In this document: piece by piece, positions 10,091 to 22,792 of the stretch
Layout: the number at the start of each line of letters is the position of its first letter
Position numbering within the stretch: position 1 is the first letter of the stretch
Assembly: GCF_022539505.1 (NCBI RefSeq)
Contig: NC_061510.1
Span: 101,572,292-101,636,291, forward strand
Length of the DNA stretch: 64,000 nt
Source: Lolium rigidum
Taxonomy: Eukaryota > Streptophyta > Magnoliopsida > Poales > Poaceae
Direction of reading: 5' to 3'
Position numbers and translations under genes: made by a program
Notes under the pieces: model-generated
Database searches by the model: none
What the model was told of the DNA's origin: nothing
The model's input: only the letters and a program-made list of their open reading frames with translations

Positions 10091-11607
10091 TGATACGTCT
10101 CCAACGTATCCATAATTTCGATGTTCCATGCTTATTTTATGACAATACTTACATGTTTTGCTTGCACTTTATGATGATTTTATGCGTTTTCCGGAACTAA
10201 CCTATTAACAAGATGCCACGGTGCCGGTTCTGTTTTACTGCTGTTTTTGGTTCCGGAAAGGCTGTTCGGGCAATATTCTCGGAATTCGACGAAACGAAGA
10301 CCAAACATCATAATTCACCGAGATGGACCAGGACACCGAAGGGGAGTCAGAGGGGAGGCCTGGGGCCCCCACACCATAGGGCCGCGCGGGCCAGCCCCTG
10401 GCCGCGCCGGCCTATGGGGAGGGCACCCTGTCGCCTCTCCTGCGCCGCCTCTTCGCCTATTTAAGCCCTTTCGACCTAAAAACGCAGTACCTTTTGACGA
10501 AACTCCAGAAAGACTCCAGGGGCGCCGCCGCCATCGCGAAACTCCAATTCGGGGGACAGAAGTCTCTGTTCCGGCACCCTGCCGGGACGGGGAAGTGCCC
10601 CCGGAAGCCATCTCCATCAACGCCATCCCCTCCATCATGCTCCGTGAGTAGTTCCCCCATGGACTACGGGTTCTAGCGTAGCTAGTTGGTATTCTCCCCA
10701 TGCTTCAATACAATGATCTCATGAGCTGCCTTCATGATTAGATTCATCGATGTAATGGTGTTGTGTTTGTCGGGATCGATGGATTGTTACGTTATGATTG
10801 TCTATCTACAAAGTTTATGAAGTTATTATTGCTGCAATCTTGTTGTGTTTAATGCTTGTCACTAGGGCCCGAGTGGCATGATCTTAGATTTAAGCTCTAT
10901 ACTTATTGCTTAGATTGTATCTACAAGTTGTATGCACATGTCTATGTCCGGAACCAAAGGCCCCAAAGTGACGAAATTGGGACAAGCTGGAGGGAAAGGC
11001 TTAGATATGAGGATCACATGTTTTCACGGAGTGTTAATGCTTTGCTCCGGTGCTCTATTAAAAGGAGTGCCTTAATTTCCGGTAGATTCCCTAGAGGCCC
11101 GGCTGCCACCGGCTGGTAGGACAAAAGATGTTGTACAAGTTTCTCATTGCGAGCACGTATGACTATATATGGAAAACATGCCTACATGATTAATGATCTT
11201 GATATTCTGTCTTAATGCTATTTCAATCCTATCAATTGCCCGACTGTAATTTGTTCACCCAACACTTGTTATTGGAGAGTTGCCACTAGTGTAGATCGCT
11301 GGGAACCCCGGTCCATCTTTCAGCATCATATACTCGTTCTACATGTCATTGGAAGTAGTATCAACTATTTTCCGGTGCCATTGCTCATGTGTTATTGCTA
11401 CTGCTGCTGTGTTACTGTTACTATTGCTCTCATACTACTGCTGCTTTCACATCACCCCTGTTGCTAGTGCTTTTCCAGTGCAGCTGAATTGACAACTCAC
11501 TTGTTAAGGCTTATAAGTATTCTTTACCTCCCCTTGTGTCGAATCAATAAATTTGGGTTTTACTTCCCTCGAAGACTGCCGCGATCCCCTATACTTGTGG
11601 GTTATCA
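10091..11607 (+). repeat. 3' LTR of element B
   Basis: This is collinear with the left LTR and ends GTGGGTTATCA before the TCGGG duplication. Relative to the left LTR it has CTG reduced to CG at 10676 and in TCATCGATG near 10747, and CCG reduced to CG near 10776. A TATA-like motif is at 10457-10467. Confidence 0.9.
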
Positions 11608-11612
11608 TCGGG

Positions 11613-12725
11613 CAATTGACAAATAGAGAGGGCATAACAATGCACATACATGACATGATGAATATTGTGAGATTTAATTGGGCATTACGACAAAGTACAT
11701 AGACCGCTATCCAGCATGCATCTATGCCTAAAAAGTCCACCTTCAGGTTATCATCCGAACCCCTTCCAGTATTAAGTTGCAAAGCAACAGACAATTGCAT
11801 CAATGTTTTATCCCTAGTGGCAACAGCACATCCACAACCTTAGAACTTTCTGTCACTGTCCAGATTTAATGGAGGCATGAACCCACTATCGAGCATAAAT
11901 ACTCCCTCTTGGAGTTAAGAGCAAAAACTTGGCCAGAGCCTCTACTAATAACGGAGAGCATGCAAGATCATAAACAACACATAGGTAATAGATTGATAAT
12001 CAACATAACATCGTATTCTCTATCCATCGGATCCCGACAAACACAACATATAGAATTACAGATAGATGATCTTGATCATGTTAGGCAGCTCACAAGATCC
12101 GACAATGAAGCACATGAGGAGAAAACAACCATCTAGCTACTGCTATGGACCCATAGTCCAGGGGTGAACTACTCACTCATCACTCCGGAGGCGACCATGG
12201 CGGTGAAGAGTCCTCCGGGAGATGAATCCCCTCTCCGGCAGGGTGCCGGAGGTGATCTCCAGAATCCCCGAGATGGGATTGGCGGCGGCGGCGTCTCGGT
12301 GAGGTTTTCCGTATCGTGGCTCTCGGTGCGGGGGTTTCGCGACGAAGGCTATTTGTAGGCGGAAGGGCAACGCGGGGGCCACACGAGGGCCCCACACACC
12401 AGGCCGGCGCGGCCAAGGGCCAGGCCGCGCCGCCCTATGGTGTCGGTGCCTCGTGGCCCCACTTCCTTTCCCCCTCGGTCTTCTGGAAGCTTCGTGCAAA
12501 AATAGAACCCTGGGCGTTGATTTCGTCCAATTCCAAGAATATTTCCTTTGTAGGATTTCTGAAACCAAAAACAGCAGAAAACAGCAACTGGCTCTTCGGC
12601 ATCTCGTTAATAGGTTAGTGCCGGAAAATGCATAAATACGACATATAATGTGTATAAAACATGTAGATATCATCAATAATGTGGCATGGAACATAAGAAA
12701 TTATCGATACGTCGGAGACGCATCA
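11613..12725 (-). repeat. 5' LTR of element Y, piece 3 (U3 side)
   Basis: This is the remainder of Y's LTR after element B. It runs to the plus-strand end GGAGACGCATCA, where the usual terminal dyad has one change (GCATC for GTATC). With the other two pieces it gives one LTR of about 1.5 kb, the same size as those of E2. The GC-rich part around 12170-12480 is the usual LTR leader and is not a gene. Confidence 0.85.
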
Positions 12726-13676
12726 GTGACCTGATAAGTTGTCGATGAAGAAGGGGGTGCCTTGGGCATCCCCAAGCTTAGATGCTTGAGTCTTCTTGAA
12801 ATATGCAGGGATGAACCACGGGGGCATCCCCAAGCTTAGACTTTTCACTCTTCTTGATCATATTATATCATCCTCCTCTCTTGACCCTTGAAAACTTCCT
12901 CCACACCAAACTCAAAACAAACTCATTAGAGGGTTAGTGCATAATCAAAAATTCACATGTTTAGAGAGGACACAATCATTCTTAACACCTCTGGATATTA
13001 GCCAAAGCTACTGAAAGTTAATGGAACAAAGAAATCCATTCAACATAGTAAAAGAGGCAACGTGAAATAAAAGGCAGAATCTGTCAAAACAGAACAGTCC
13101 GTAAAGACGAATTTTTTTTGAGGGACTTAACATGCTCAGATGAAGAAGCTCAAATTGAATGAAAGTTGCGTACATATCTGAGGATTACTCATGAATTTTG
13201 GCAAGTTTTAAGAGTCTCCTACAGAGAGATCTACTGAAATTCGTGACAGCTAGAAATCTGTTTCTGCGCAGAAATCCAAATCTAGTATCAACCTTACTAT
13301 CAAAGACTTTACTTGACACAACAATGCAATAAAATAAAGATAAGGATAGGTTGCTACAGTAATAACAACTTCCAAGACACAAATATAAAACAAAAGTTGC
13401 AGAAATGAAATAATGGGTTGTCTCCCATAAGCGCTTTTCTTTAACGCCTTTCAGCTAGGCGCAGAAAGTGTAACAAGTAACATCATCATTATCAGAGTTG
13501 GGGGTTTTCACAACGATGCATTGTATCTTATCTATGTAAGTTTAAGAGGCTCCCCTTTCATTACTTTTAGGCTTACTATCCTCCTCAAATAAATTTTCAG
13601 GAACAATCCAATCAAAATTCTTTTCTAATGCCTCATGCATTCCTATGAGCTTAATAGGTATTGGTACTTTAGTCTC
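12726..13676 (-). mobile_element. 3' interior of a second Gypsy-like element X
   Basis: Directly outside Y's LTR lies the 3' non-coding interior of a related element on the same strand. It has the hairpin (12753-12773, one mismatch), the PPT-like motifs near 12765 and 12820, the conserved segment with CTGCGCAGAAA around 13260, and the conserved block at 13413-13472. The sequence that should follow (the final 1.5 kb and LTR) is not here, so Y probably inserted into X and the rest of X lies left of the window. On the right X is cut by element C. Confidence 0.65.
13542..13676 (-). pseudogene. C-terminal end of an element X reading frame
   Basis: On the minus strand an open frame enters from the C junction at 13676 and ends at a stop at 13542. 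It is rich in charged residues (PIPIKLIGMHEALEKNFDW, then an acidic/basic tail). It occupies the position that the protease end has in Y, just before the conserved block, but it does not resemble it. I cannot assign a domain. Its N-terminal part has been separated by the insertion of C and was not found in the window. Confidence 0.5.
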
Positions 13677-16600
13677 TGTGACGCCCCAAAACCGGTACCA
13701 TGAGGATCCCAGCGAACCCGCCGAAATCCGCACGATATCGATTCAGAGACGCCCTCCGACTCGACGTGCGCGACGGATCACACACGTGATGCCGGAGGAA
13801 TTAACACGAGCGGTAACATTACAACAGGATTACAATAGAGCCCACAAGAAATATATATTACAACAACGACTCCAACGAGTCAAGATACAAATAGATATAA
13901 TACAAAGATCCAAATCGTACAGAAGATCAAATACGTCCGAGTACGGACAAGATACAAATTTGGACTAAGAGTCCTGAAGATAACCAGTGGCGTCGATAAC
14001 CCTACCCAGGCCAAGCCGGAAGGGTAACCTTGCTAACGTCGCCTTCATCGTACCGGTCTTCATACCTGCCCGGTTATATCCCGTAGAAGCAGCAATAAGT
14101 ACGGGTTCGTACTTAACAAGACTTCAAGACGTATAAGCATTCGTCAACCAGTCGTCCTTTGTACTTGAGGCACGCAGGGGACTTAGAGGACGCAAGAGGA
14201 ACGTCATAGGCAATATGGTGGGGTTAAGCGGCAGCGCGCAAGCACTAAAAACCTATAGAGACACTCTACAACATTCGTCTAAACAGAGAAGGTGAGAGAG
14301 CGCATAAACTAACAGTTCTATACTCTGAAAACATAACACAGCCGATGTGTTCCCCCCTCGCAAGGAAGTACTTACAAAGGCACTCACACGGTTGACAAGT
14401 TTTAACCAGTTATTATTTAAGTTGTTCTATCTTACTATGCAAGTTATTAGTATTGAAACAACAGGTGTAAGTTGTCTATGGTCGAGTCATACAGCTCCAA
14501 GTCGTCCATAACCGCGGACACGGCTTATCGATAAGATGTAACCCTGCAGGGGTACCCAAATGTGCCCACACGCACGATCAACCCACTTGCGACAGGTGGA
14601 TATCACGACACGCACTCTCCTTCACGACAACAATGTCCAGGAAGCCACCTAACCAAGTTGAACCCGAATCGAAGTCCGGCCGTATCTCCGAAACAGACCT
14701 AGCTATTGCGTGCACGGCTTTCGAGGGTCAGAACACACACAGGGGCGAATGACCCGCTTCAGCATGCGATAAATGCACAGGCTGCAAACCTATATGTGCA
14801 TACCAGAAACAAGGGATACAAGGCACCCATGGGCTTCCCAAAGTAAATAAGTAACAGGCTGGCATGCACGCAAACAACAAATGGTAAAACATAGCAAACT
14901 AGTTGTGGCCACTGGACAAAGCTGTAGATTCCGGCAGTGGTCGAGGGGAGACCCAATAAACATACCCACGTGTGGTTAGAGCGCTCAGTCTCGGATCAGA
15001 TAACAAGAACTCGGGTCCTAGGGGACACTAGTGAGTCAAAGTTCCGATGCTTTCGCAAAGGGGCTCACAGATGTCTCTGCTTACAATTTTAGTTGTTAAC
15101 AATAAGTAAAGCATGATTATCTCCAACAATATATCCATAGACCATGTATCATGTTTCCCCAACAGATAACCCGATAAGATGGCGATAACGGTAACACGAT
15201 ATAAACAGCACTGGCATGCACTACGACTCGCAAGGCAGACCCAGTAACAAAACAATAGCTGTAGGTGGTTGGTGGAGGCAATATAGGCTGCTTGAGGTAA
15301 CAAGTGGAAGGGGCACGTGACAAGAACGCAACTTAAGGATAGCATAAGGGAGAAGGCAAAATAAAATAGGTGAGCGACTCCTGCAGAGGCAGAAGTATAA
15401 GGGAAAATGCTTGCCTGTTAAAGCTTGCCGAGGAACATCCGGAGACCTTGTCGTATCTCACCACACCACTTCGCGATCCTATCCGGGAAGAAGCAAATGC
15501 TGGAACACACAACGTATGCAAGTCTTACTACTACGGATAAAGAAGATCCAGCATGTTCATTATGATATGCATGACATGGCATAGATGGTGCAATGCATCT
15601 TATCCAAATTAAGCGGGATCGGAACCCCGGACAAACAATTAGGTTGGAGTTGCATTTTTACCGGCAAAGTTAGGTGTTGATTAGCATGGCATAACAAGGC
15701 ATGGGTGAGCTACATCAATATTAAACGGAGCGGGGAAACCTAGTCGGTGTTCCGAAATACTCCGCATATATGTGAGGTGAATTGCACAAAATATCACGTC
15801 ACGACATGATGCGGGATGCAAACAAGCATATGGATGGCATATTCATGTGCCTTATATTTTTCTGATCAATTTTCATATATAAAACATTTTAATCCGAGTT
15901 ACGGATTGAGAGATATGAATTATACAAGTTTGAACCATTTTCTGAAATTGGAGAAAGAAAACAGAGAAGACTTTTATTACCGAGAGGGTACGCAGCCGGG
16001 GCGGCTGACGAACGGGGCCCAAGGATGCTGACTGGGATCTGAAGCAGATGTGGCGCCTAAGGTCATTGATGGATGGACCCGGCTGTCACCGAGCAAGAGA
16101 ACAAAACAAATGAGCAAAAAGGTTGTCCATTTGCGTAGGACGGGAATTGAACTCAGGTTGCCCAGAGTGAAGAGCAAGGAACGAACTGCTACAGTACACT
16201 GCAGTTCTTGTCGAGTTACTGTACACGTCACAAGGAATAGACAAAAGGCGAGGACGACCTTGTGCACTGCATCCATGGCGGAGGAGCAGGTCGGACATGG
16301 ATCTAGCCACTCCGGCCAAACCAGGACGTGGGAGGGGTCGCGTTGGATGCGGAGCTTCGCGGGGATGCGAGATCTCATGGAGTTCAAGCCGGGGAAGCAC
16401 CGGAGCATCACCGGCGACGAGCTGCTGCGGAGAAAAAAATGGAGGTCACCGTCGTGGGAACAAACCAGAGCAGGAGGATGAGAGGGAAGGGGTCGGGGAG
16501 ATGCGGTAGATCACCTAGAACGTGTAGAAGAGGTCGGAGGGAACGGGGGAGGTCGGTGGTTGCCGGAATTGGAGACGAAAGGCGGCGACCCGCGCAGGGA

Positions 16601-17314
16601 ATCGGCGACCTTGTGCTCGATTCGGGAAACTCTAGCTCGATTCCTTGCACACGGAAGAAGAGGACGACGAGGCGCATCTGTTGGTGGCTTCGGCCCGACG
16701 AGGGGTGGCCTAGAACACCGGCGAGGCGGTGTAGTATGGTGACAGAACGTGGTGGTCTTGGGTTTTTCCTGTGTTCCTTTCGTGGAGATAAAGAATAGAG
16801 GAGATGGGGGAGACCTGGTGGAGGAGGTGCGGTCCAGTGGATAAAATTTGAGAGGAGGGAGAGGGCTTCACGTGGTGAAGGAGGAAAAAGGGGCACGGTG
16901 GTTGGCGTTTGGAGGACCACGACACCCACGCCGTCTGCGTGCTGCGTGACGAGGACGAGAGAGATATTTCTCGTGAGTGAAGAGGTATCGGGCCAGGGAG
17001 GAGAGAAAGAGGATGGGCCGCCGGGAGGGAAAGAAGTTGGGCCACCGGGCTGCTGAGGTGGATAGAAGAGATGGAAGAAAATGGGCATGAAGAGAGAGGA
17101 GGGCCCATGATAGAGGTTAGGGTTTTGTTGAAATAAAAAGGGACAAGGGAGGTTTATTATAAAAACCATATGAGAGGGGGAAAATAGCTAGAGTTTATAA
17201 AATAATTTTATTTTATTAGATAAAACATGAATGATATGATGCATATGCCATGATGATGCATAAAAGAAAAAGAGCAAACAAAATCTAATAGGGTTATTTT
17301 CCTGGGCCGCTACA
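13677..17314 (-). repeat. Complete LTR of element C (3' LTR in element sense)
   Basis: On the plus strand it reads TGTGACGCCCCAAAACC at the left and CCTGGGCCGCTACA at the right, so in element sense it begins TGTAGCGGCCCAGG and ends GGGGCGTCACA. The left 2.2 kb is shared with D and E. The right 1.3 kb (GC-rich, 16050-17100) is the U3/leader side and only loosely similar to D. Open frames in 15977-17169 are unconserved GC-rich by-products and were not called. Confidence 0.85.
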
Positions 17315-17784
17315 ATCGACACCACTAACAAAGAACCTCGCCCCGAGGTTCCACGTCAACCTAAGGGGGAGTTGGTTAAACTATCGGATCTTCTAGCGAC
17401 GTGTCGATCTCCTCGACACCACTAACAAGAATTGTTGCTCCATGTAGAACGGTCGACACCACCAACAAGAGTAGTTGCTCCGCTGTTGATGATGAAGTGC
17501 TTCTGGTGGAACCTCCGATGATTGGACCTATTAGGATAAAGGCAAAGATCGTCCAACCCGCATCGAAATCTAAGACTCAGAGAACTCAGATAAGAAAGAG
17601 GACTCAAAACTCGCATAGGTAAGGAGAGAAAGAATAGAGGTAAGGGCAAAAATCAGAGCTAATCAGAACTATCAAACGAATTTTAGAAAATAGTTTGGAC
17701 TCTCTAAACTCAACGACTGTTGGCAAGGTTATCCTACAGGCTGGACTAGTGGGGTACCGTCAACCTGATGCTCTGATACCAACT
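17315..17784 (-). other. Minimal interior of element C
   Basis: These 470 bases between the LTRs have no ORF matching a known domain. The sequence aligns by eye over its length with the 474-base interior of D (26869-27342), including GGCTGGACTAGTGGGGTACC next to the PBS and GACACCACTAACAA at the other end. Its small size in both elements argues for a family trait rather than a chance deletion. Confidence 0.8.
17770..17781 (-). promoter_or_regulatory. Primer-binding site, initiator tRNA-Met type (element C)
   Basis: The element strand reads TGGTATCAGAGC, the standard plant initiator-Met PBS, three bases from the LTR end. Confidence 0.88.
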
Positions 17785-20632
17785 TGTGAAGCCCCAAAAC
17801 CGGTACCATGAGGATCCCAGCGAACCCGCCGAAATCCGCACGATATCGATTCAGAGACGCCCTCCGACTCGACGTGCGCGACGGATCACACACGTGATGC
17901 CGGAGGAATTAACACGAGCGGTAACATTACAACATGATTACAATAGAGCCCACAAGAAATATATATTACAACAATGACTCCAACGAGTCAAGATACAAAT
18001 AGATATAATACAAAGATCCAAATCATACAGAAGATCAAATACGTCCGTGTACGGATAAGATACAAATTTGGACTAAGAGTCCTGAAGATAACCAGTGGCG
18101 TCCATAACCCTGCCCAGGCCAAGCCGGAAGGGTAACCTTGCTAACATCGCCTTCATCGTACCGGTCTTCATACCTGCCCGGTTATATCCCGTAAAAGCAG
18201 CAATAAGTACGGGTTCGTACTTAACAAGACTTCAAGACGTATAAGCATTCGTCAACCAGTCGTCCTTTGTACTTGAGGCACGCAGGGGACTTAGAGGACG
18301 CAAGAGGAACGTCATAGGCAATATGGTGGGGTTAAGCGGCAGCGCGCAAGCACTAAAAACCTATAGAGACACTCTACAACATTCGTCTAAACAGAGAAGG
18401 TGGGAGAGCGCATAAGCTAACAGTTCTATACTCTACAAACATAGCACAGCCAATGTGTTCCCCCTCGCAAGGAAGTACTTACAAAGGCACTCACACGGTT
18501 GACAAGTTTTAACCAGTTATTATTTAAGTTGTTCTATCTTACTATGCAAGTTATTAGTATTGAAACAACAGGTGTAAGTTGTCTATGGTCGAGTCATACA
18601 GCTCCAAGTCGTCCATAACCGCGGACACGGCTTATCGATAAGATGTAACCCTGCAGGGGTGCCCAAATGTGCCCACACGCACGATCAACCCACTTGCGAC
18701 AGGTGGATATCACGACACGCACTCTCCTTCACGACAACAATGTCCAGGAAGCCACCTAACCAAGTTGAACCCGAATCGAAGTCCGGCCGTATCTCCGAAA
18801 CAGACCTAGCTATTGCGTGCACGGCTTTCGAGGGTCAGAACACACACAGGGGCGAATGACCCGCTTCAGCATGCGATAAACGCTCAGGCCGCAAACCTAT
18901 ACGTGCATACCAGAAACAAGGGATACAAGGCACCCATGAGCTTCCCAAAGTAAATAAGTAACAGGCTGGCATAAACGCAAACAACAAATGGTAAAACATA
19001 GCAAACTAGTTGTGGCCACTGGACAAAGGTGTAGATTCCGGCAGTGGTCGAGGGGAGACCCAATAAACATACCCACGTGTGGTTAGAGCGCTCAGTCTCG
19101 GATCAGATAACAAGAACTCGGGTCCTAGGGACACTAGTGAGTCAAAGTTCCGATGCTTTCGCAAAGAGGCTCACAGATGCCTCTGCTTACAATTTTAGTT
19201 GTTAACAATAAGTAAAGCATGATTATCTCCAACAATATATCCATAGACCATGTATCATGTTTCCCCAACAGATAACCCGATAAGATGGCGATAACGGTAA
19301 CACGATATAAACAGCACTGGCATGCACTACGACTCGCAAGGCAGACCCAGTAACCAAACAATAGTTGTAGGTGGTTGGTGGAGGCAATATAGGCTGCTTG
19401 AGGTAACAAGTGGAAGGGGCACGTGACAAGAACGCAACTTAAGGATAGCATAAGGGAGAAGGCAAAATAAAATAGGTGAGCGACTCCTGCAGAGGCAGAA
19501 GTATAAGGGAAAATGCTTGCCTGTTAAAGCTTGCCGAGGAACATCCGGAGACCTTGTCGTATCTCACCACACCACTTCGCGATCCTATCCGGGAAGAAGC
19601 AAATGCTGGAACACACAACGTATGCAAGTCTTACTACTACGGATAAAGAAGATCCAAGCATGTTCATTATGATATGCATGACATGGCATAGATGGTGCAA
19701 TGCATCTTATCCAAATTAAGCGGGATCGGAACCCCGGACAAACAATTAGGTTGGAGTTGCATTTTTACCGGCAAAGTTAGGTGTTGATTAGCATGGCATA
19801 ACAAGGCATGGGTGAGCTACATCAATATTAAACGGAGCGGGGAAACCTAGTCGGTGTTCCGAAATACTCCGCATATATGTGAGGTGAATTGCACAAAATA
19901 TCACGTCACGACATGATGCGGGATGCAAACAAGCATATGGATGGCATATTCATGTTCCTTATATTTTTCTGATCAATTTTCATATATAAAACATTTTAAT
20001 CCGAGTTACGGATTGAGAGATATGAATTATACAAGTTTGAACCATTTTCTGAAATTGGAGAAAGAAAACAGAGAAGACTTTTATTACCGAGAGGGTACGC
20101 AGCCGGGGCGGCTGACGAACGGGGCCCAAGGACGCTGACTGGGATCTGAAGCAGATGTGGCGCCTAAGGTCACTGATGGATGGACCCGGCTGTCACCGAG
20201 CAAGAGAAACAAAACAGATGAGCAAAAAGTTTGTCCATTTGCGTAGGACGGGAATTGAACTCAGGTTGCCCAGAGTGAAGAGCAAGGAACGAACTGCTAC
20301 AGTACACTGCAGTTCTTGTCGAGTTACTGTACACGTCACAAGGAATAGACAAAAGGCGAGGACGACCTTGTGCACTGCATCCATGGCGGAGGAGCAGGTC
20401 GGACATGGATCTAGCCACTCCGGCCAAACCAGGACGTGGGAGGGGTCGCGTTGGATGCGGAGCTTCGCGGGGATGCGAGATCTCGATGGAGTTCAAGCCG
20501 GGGAAGCACCGGAGCATCACCGGCGACGAGCTGCTGCGGAGAAAAAAATGGAGGTCACCGTCGTGGGAACAAACCAGAGCAGGAGGATGAGAGGGAAGGG
20601 GTCGGGGAGATGCGGTAGATCACCTAGAACGT
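17785..20632 (-). repeat. Truncated LTR of element C (5' LTR in element sense)
   Basis: It begins TGTGAAGCCCC on the plus strand and follows the left copy base for base with scattered differences until CACCTAGAACG near 20632, where unrelated sequence takes over. The missing part is the U3 side, so this copy could no longer start transcription. Confidence 0.85.
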
Positions 20633-20815
20633 TGTTATCACCAGAATTTGACCGAGTCAGAGGTGGGCCGCGATCAAGATGGGTTTGAAGAATATACATG
20701 GAAGAAATACGTGAATCGGCCTTGTGTACCAAGTTTGGGCTAATTGCCCGTGTATCTGTACCATAGTAGGATGCGTGTCGGTTAGGAGTTAGAGTTTTAC
20801 CCGTGCACGGTTAGG
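20633..20815. repeat. Unassigned retroelement-like fragment
   Basis: A 180-base segment between the broken C LTR and the broken E LTR. It begins TTGTTATCACCAGAATTTG, which could be an LTR start (TGTTATCACC). It matches nothing else in the window. It may be a remnant of a third element or filler at a deletion junction. Confidence 0.4.
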
Positions 20816-22792
20816 TGCACGCTTGCAAGCACTAAAAACCTACTCGAAGACACTCTACAACGGTCGTCTATCGAGAGAAGGTGAGAGAGCGCACAAACTA
20901 ATAGTTCTATACTATCTGCAAACATAACACGACCCGATCTCACGTTCCCCCTTCGCCAAGAAGTACCCACAAAAGGCACTCACACGGTTGTCAAGTTTTA
21001 ACCATTTATTATTAGGAGTTGTGCCAACTTACTACGCAAGTTATTATGATTGAAACAACATGTGTAAGTTGTCTATGGTCGAGTCATACGGCTCCAAGTC
21101 GTCCATAACCACGGACCACCGGCTTATCGATAAGATGTAACCTATGGGGGTGCCCAAATGTGCCCACACACACGATCAACCCACTTGCGACGAGGTGGAT
21201 ATCACGACTCGCACTCTCCTTCCACGACAACAATGTCCGGGGAAGCCACCTAACTAAGTTGAACCCGTATCGAACCCAGTGCGAGATCTCGAAGCGGACC
21301 TAGCTATTGCGTGCACGGCTTGCGAGGTGCGAACACACACGAGGGCCGAATGACCCGCCCGACTTGCGATAGCGCTCGAGGCCGCAAACCCGATGCGTGC
21401 ATACCGAGGAACACAAGGGATACAAGGCACCCGGGGGCATCCCAAAATAAATAAGTAACAAGGCTGGCATGCACGCAACAACAAATGGTGAGACATTGCA
21501 AGCTAGTTGTGGCCCTTGGACAAAGCTGTAGATTCCGGCCGGTGGTCGAGGCAGGCAAAACATACTCACGTGTGGTTAGGCGCGCTCGGTCTCGGAGCGA
21601 GATAACAAGAACTCGGGGTCCCTAAGCTTTAAAAGAAACACAAGTGAGCCCGGGTCACAAAGCGATCCAGGTGACTCACCGATGCCTCCAGCTTAACAAT
21701 TATTAACAAGTAACCATGATACCCTTAACGAGATATAACCATAAACCATGTGTCATGATTCCCCAACAGTTAAACCAGATAAGATAGCGATAACGGTAAC
21801 ACGATATAAACAACACTAGCATGCACCTACGATTTCGTAAGGCGAGACCCGATGACCAAACAATAGGCTGTATGAGGTTGGTGGAGGCAATACAGGCTGC
21901 TTGAGATAACAAGTGGAAGGGACACGTGACAGAGAACGCAACTCAAGGATAGCATGAGGGAGAAGGCAAAATAAAATAGGTAAGCGACTACTTGCGGGGC
22001 GGGAGTATAAGGAAATGCTTGCCTATTAAAGCTTCATACGAGGAACAACCGGAGGACTTATCAAGTATCTCACCACACCACTTGGTGATCCTATCCGGGG
22101 AAGAAGCAACTGCTGGAACACACAGCGCATGCAAGTCTTACTACTACGGATAAAGAACCGGCAGAGCAAGATGCGGACATGCATGACATAGCGAGATATG
22201 ATCGATGCAACTTATCCATATTATGTCGGAGTCGGAACCCGGACAAGCAAATTAGGTTGGGTTGCATTTTCTACCGACAAAGTTAAATGTTGATTAGCAT
22301 GGCATAGCATGGCAAGGGTGATCTACTCAATTTAAACGAGAGCGGGAAACCGTATCCGGCAATCCCAATTACTCGCATGTTATGTTAGGTGAACATGCTT
22401 ACGACTATCAACACACGACATGATGCGAGATGCAAACGACGAGGCGTATGGATGGCATATTCATGTTTCATATGTTTTCTGATTATTTTTCATATATAAC
22501 ACTCTTTATTTCGAGTTATAGTTTGGAAGATATTAATTTTACAAGTTTTGCAAAAAGGAAAAGAAAACATGCGGGGGATGGTCGCAGGATGGACCTGCGC
22601 AGTGACATGGGCACGAACTGGAGCGCAGCGTCGGCGGCAAGGGTTGTTTGCGGGCGCGCGGTGCGGGCTCTTACCAAATCGGGACCGCCGCGAGAAGATC
22701 TACCGATCTGTCCGCGTGGTTTCCCCCATCTCTTCCTCTCATGGCGAATCGCCCCTCTCTGGATCTCGTGGAGAATCGCCCCTGGCGATTGA
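20816..22792 (-). repeat. Element E LTR, left part (U5 side, truncated)
   Basis: This segment aligns with about 23355-25000 of D and 14245-15960 of C, but with many more differences, and its first roughly 560 bases are missing. It ends in the ATTGA target site of D and resumes at 31416-31421. Many differences from C and D replace CAG or CTG with CGAG, CGG or CG. From about 22560 it no longer follows D or C. Confidence 0.7.

Larger units (their letters stand above)
4679..11607 (+). mobile_element. Complete non-autonomous LTR retrotransposon B, TSD TCGGG
   Basis: The element spans 6929 bases and is flanked by TCGGG at 4674-4678 and 11608-11612. It sits in Y's 5' LTR, which continues on both sides. 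LTRs are 4679-6204 (1526 bases) and 10091-11607 (1517 bases). The PBS (6216-6233) matches tRNA-Asp and the PPT is at 10077-10090. The interior holds one broken ORF of unknown function (6477-7846) and about 2.2 kb of non-coding sequence with conserved motifs. No gag, protease, RT or integrase is recognisable, so it must move with helper proteins. The LTRs are alike by eye; many differences fall at CTG or CCG in the right LTR (see findings). Confidence 0.92.
13677..20632 (-). mobile_element. Element C: giant-LTR, tiny-interior retrotransposon, truncated
   Basis: Two collinear LTR copies (13677-17314 and 17785-20632) flank an interior of only 470 bases. The tRNA-Met-type PBS lies at 17770-17781 on the minus strand, three bases from the right-hand LTR, which fixes the orientation. 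The left LTR is complete at 3638 bases; the right one stops at 20632, corresponding to 16524 of the left copy. No protein of any retrotransposon class is encoded. The left target site would be GTCTC (13672-13676); the matching duplication is lost with the truncated end. Confidence 0.85.

Noticed and set aside
15977..17169. GC-rich open frames in the left LTR of C
   Set aside because: The frames contain no recognised domain, occur on both strands, and are lost or altered in the second LTR and in D.
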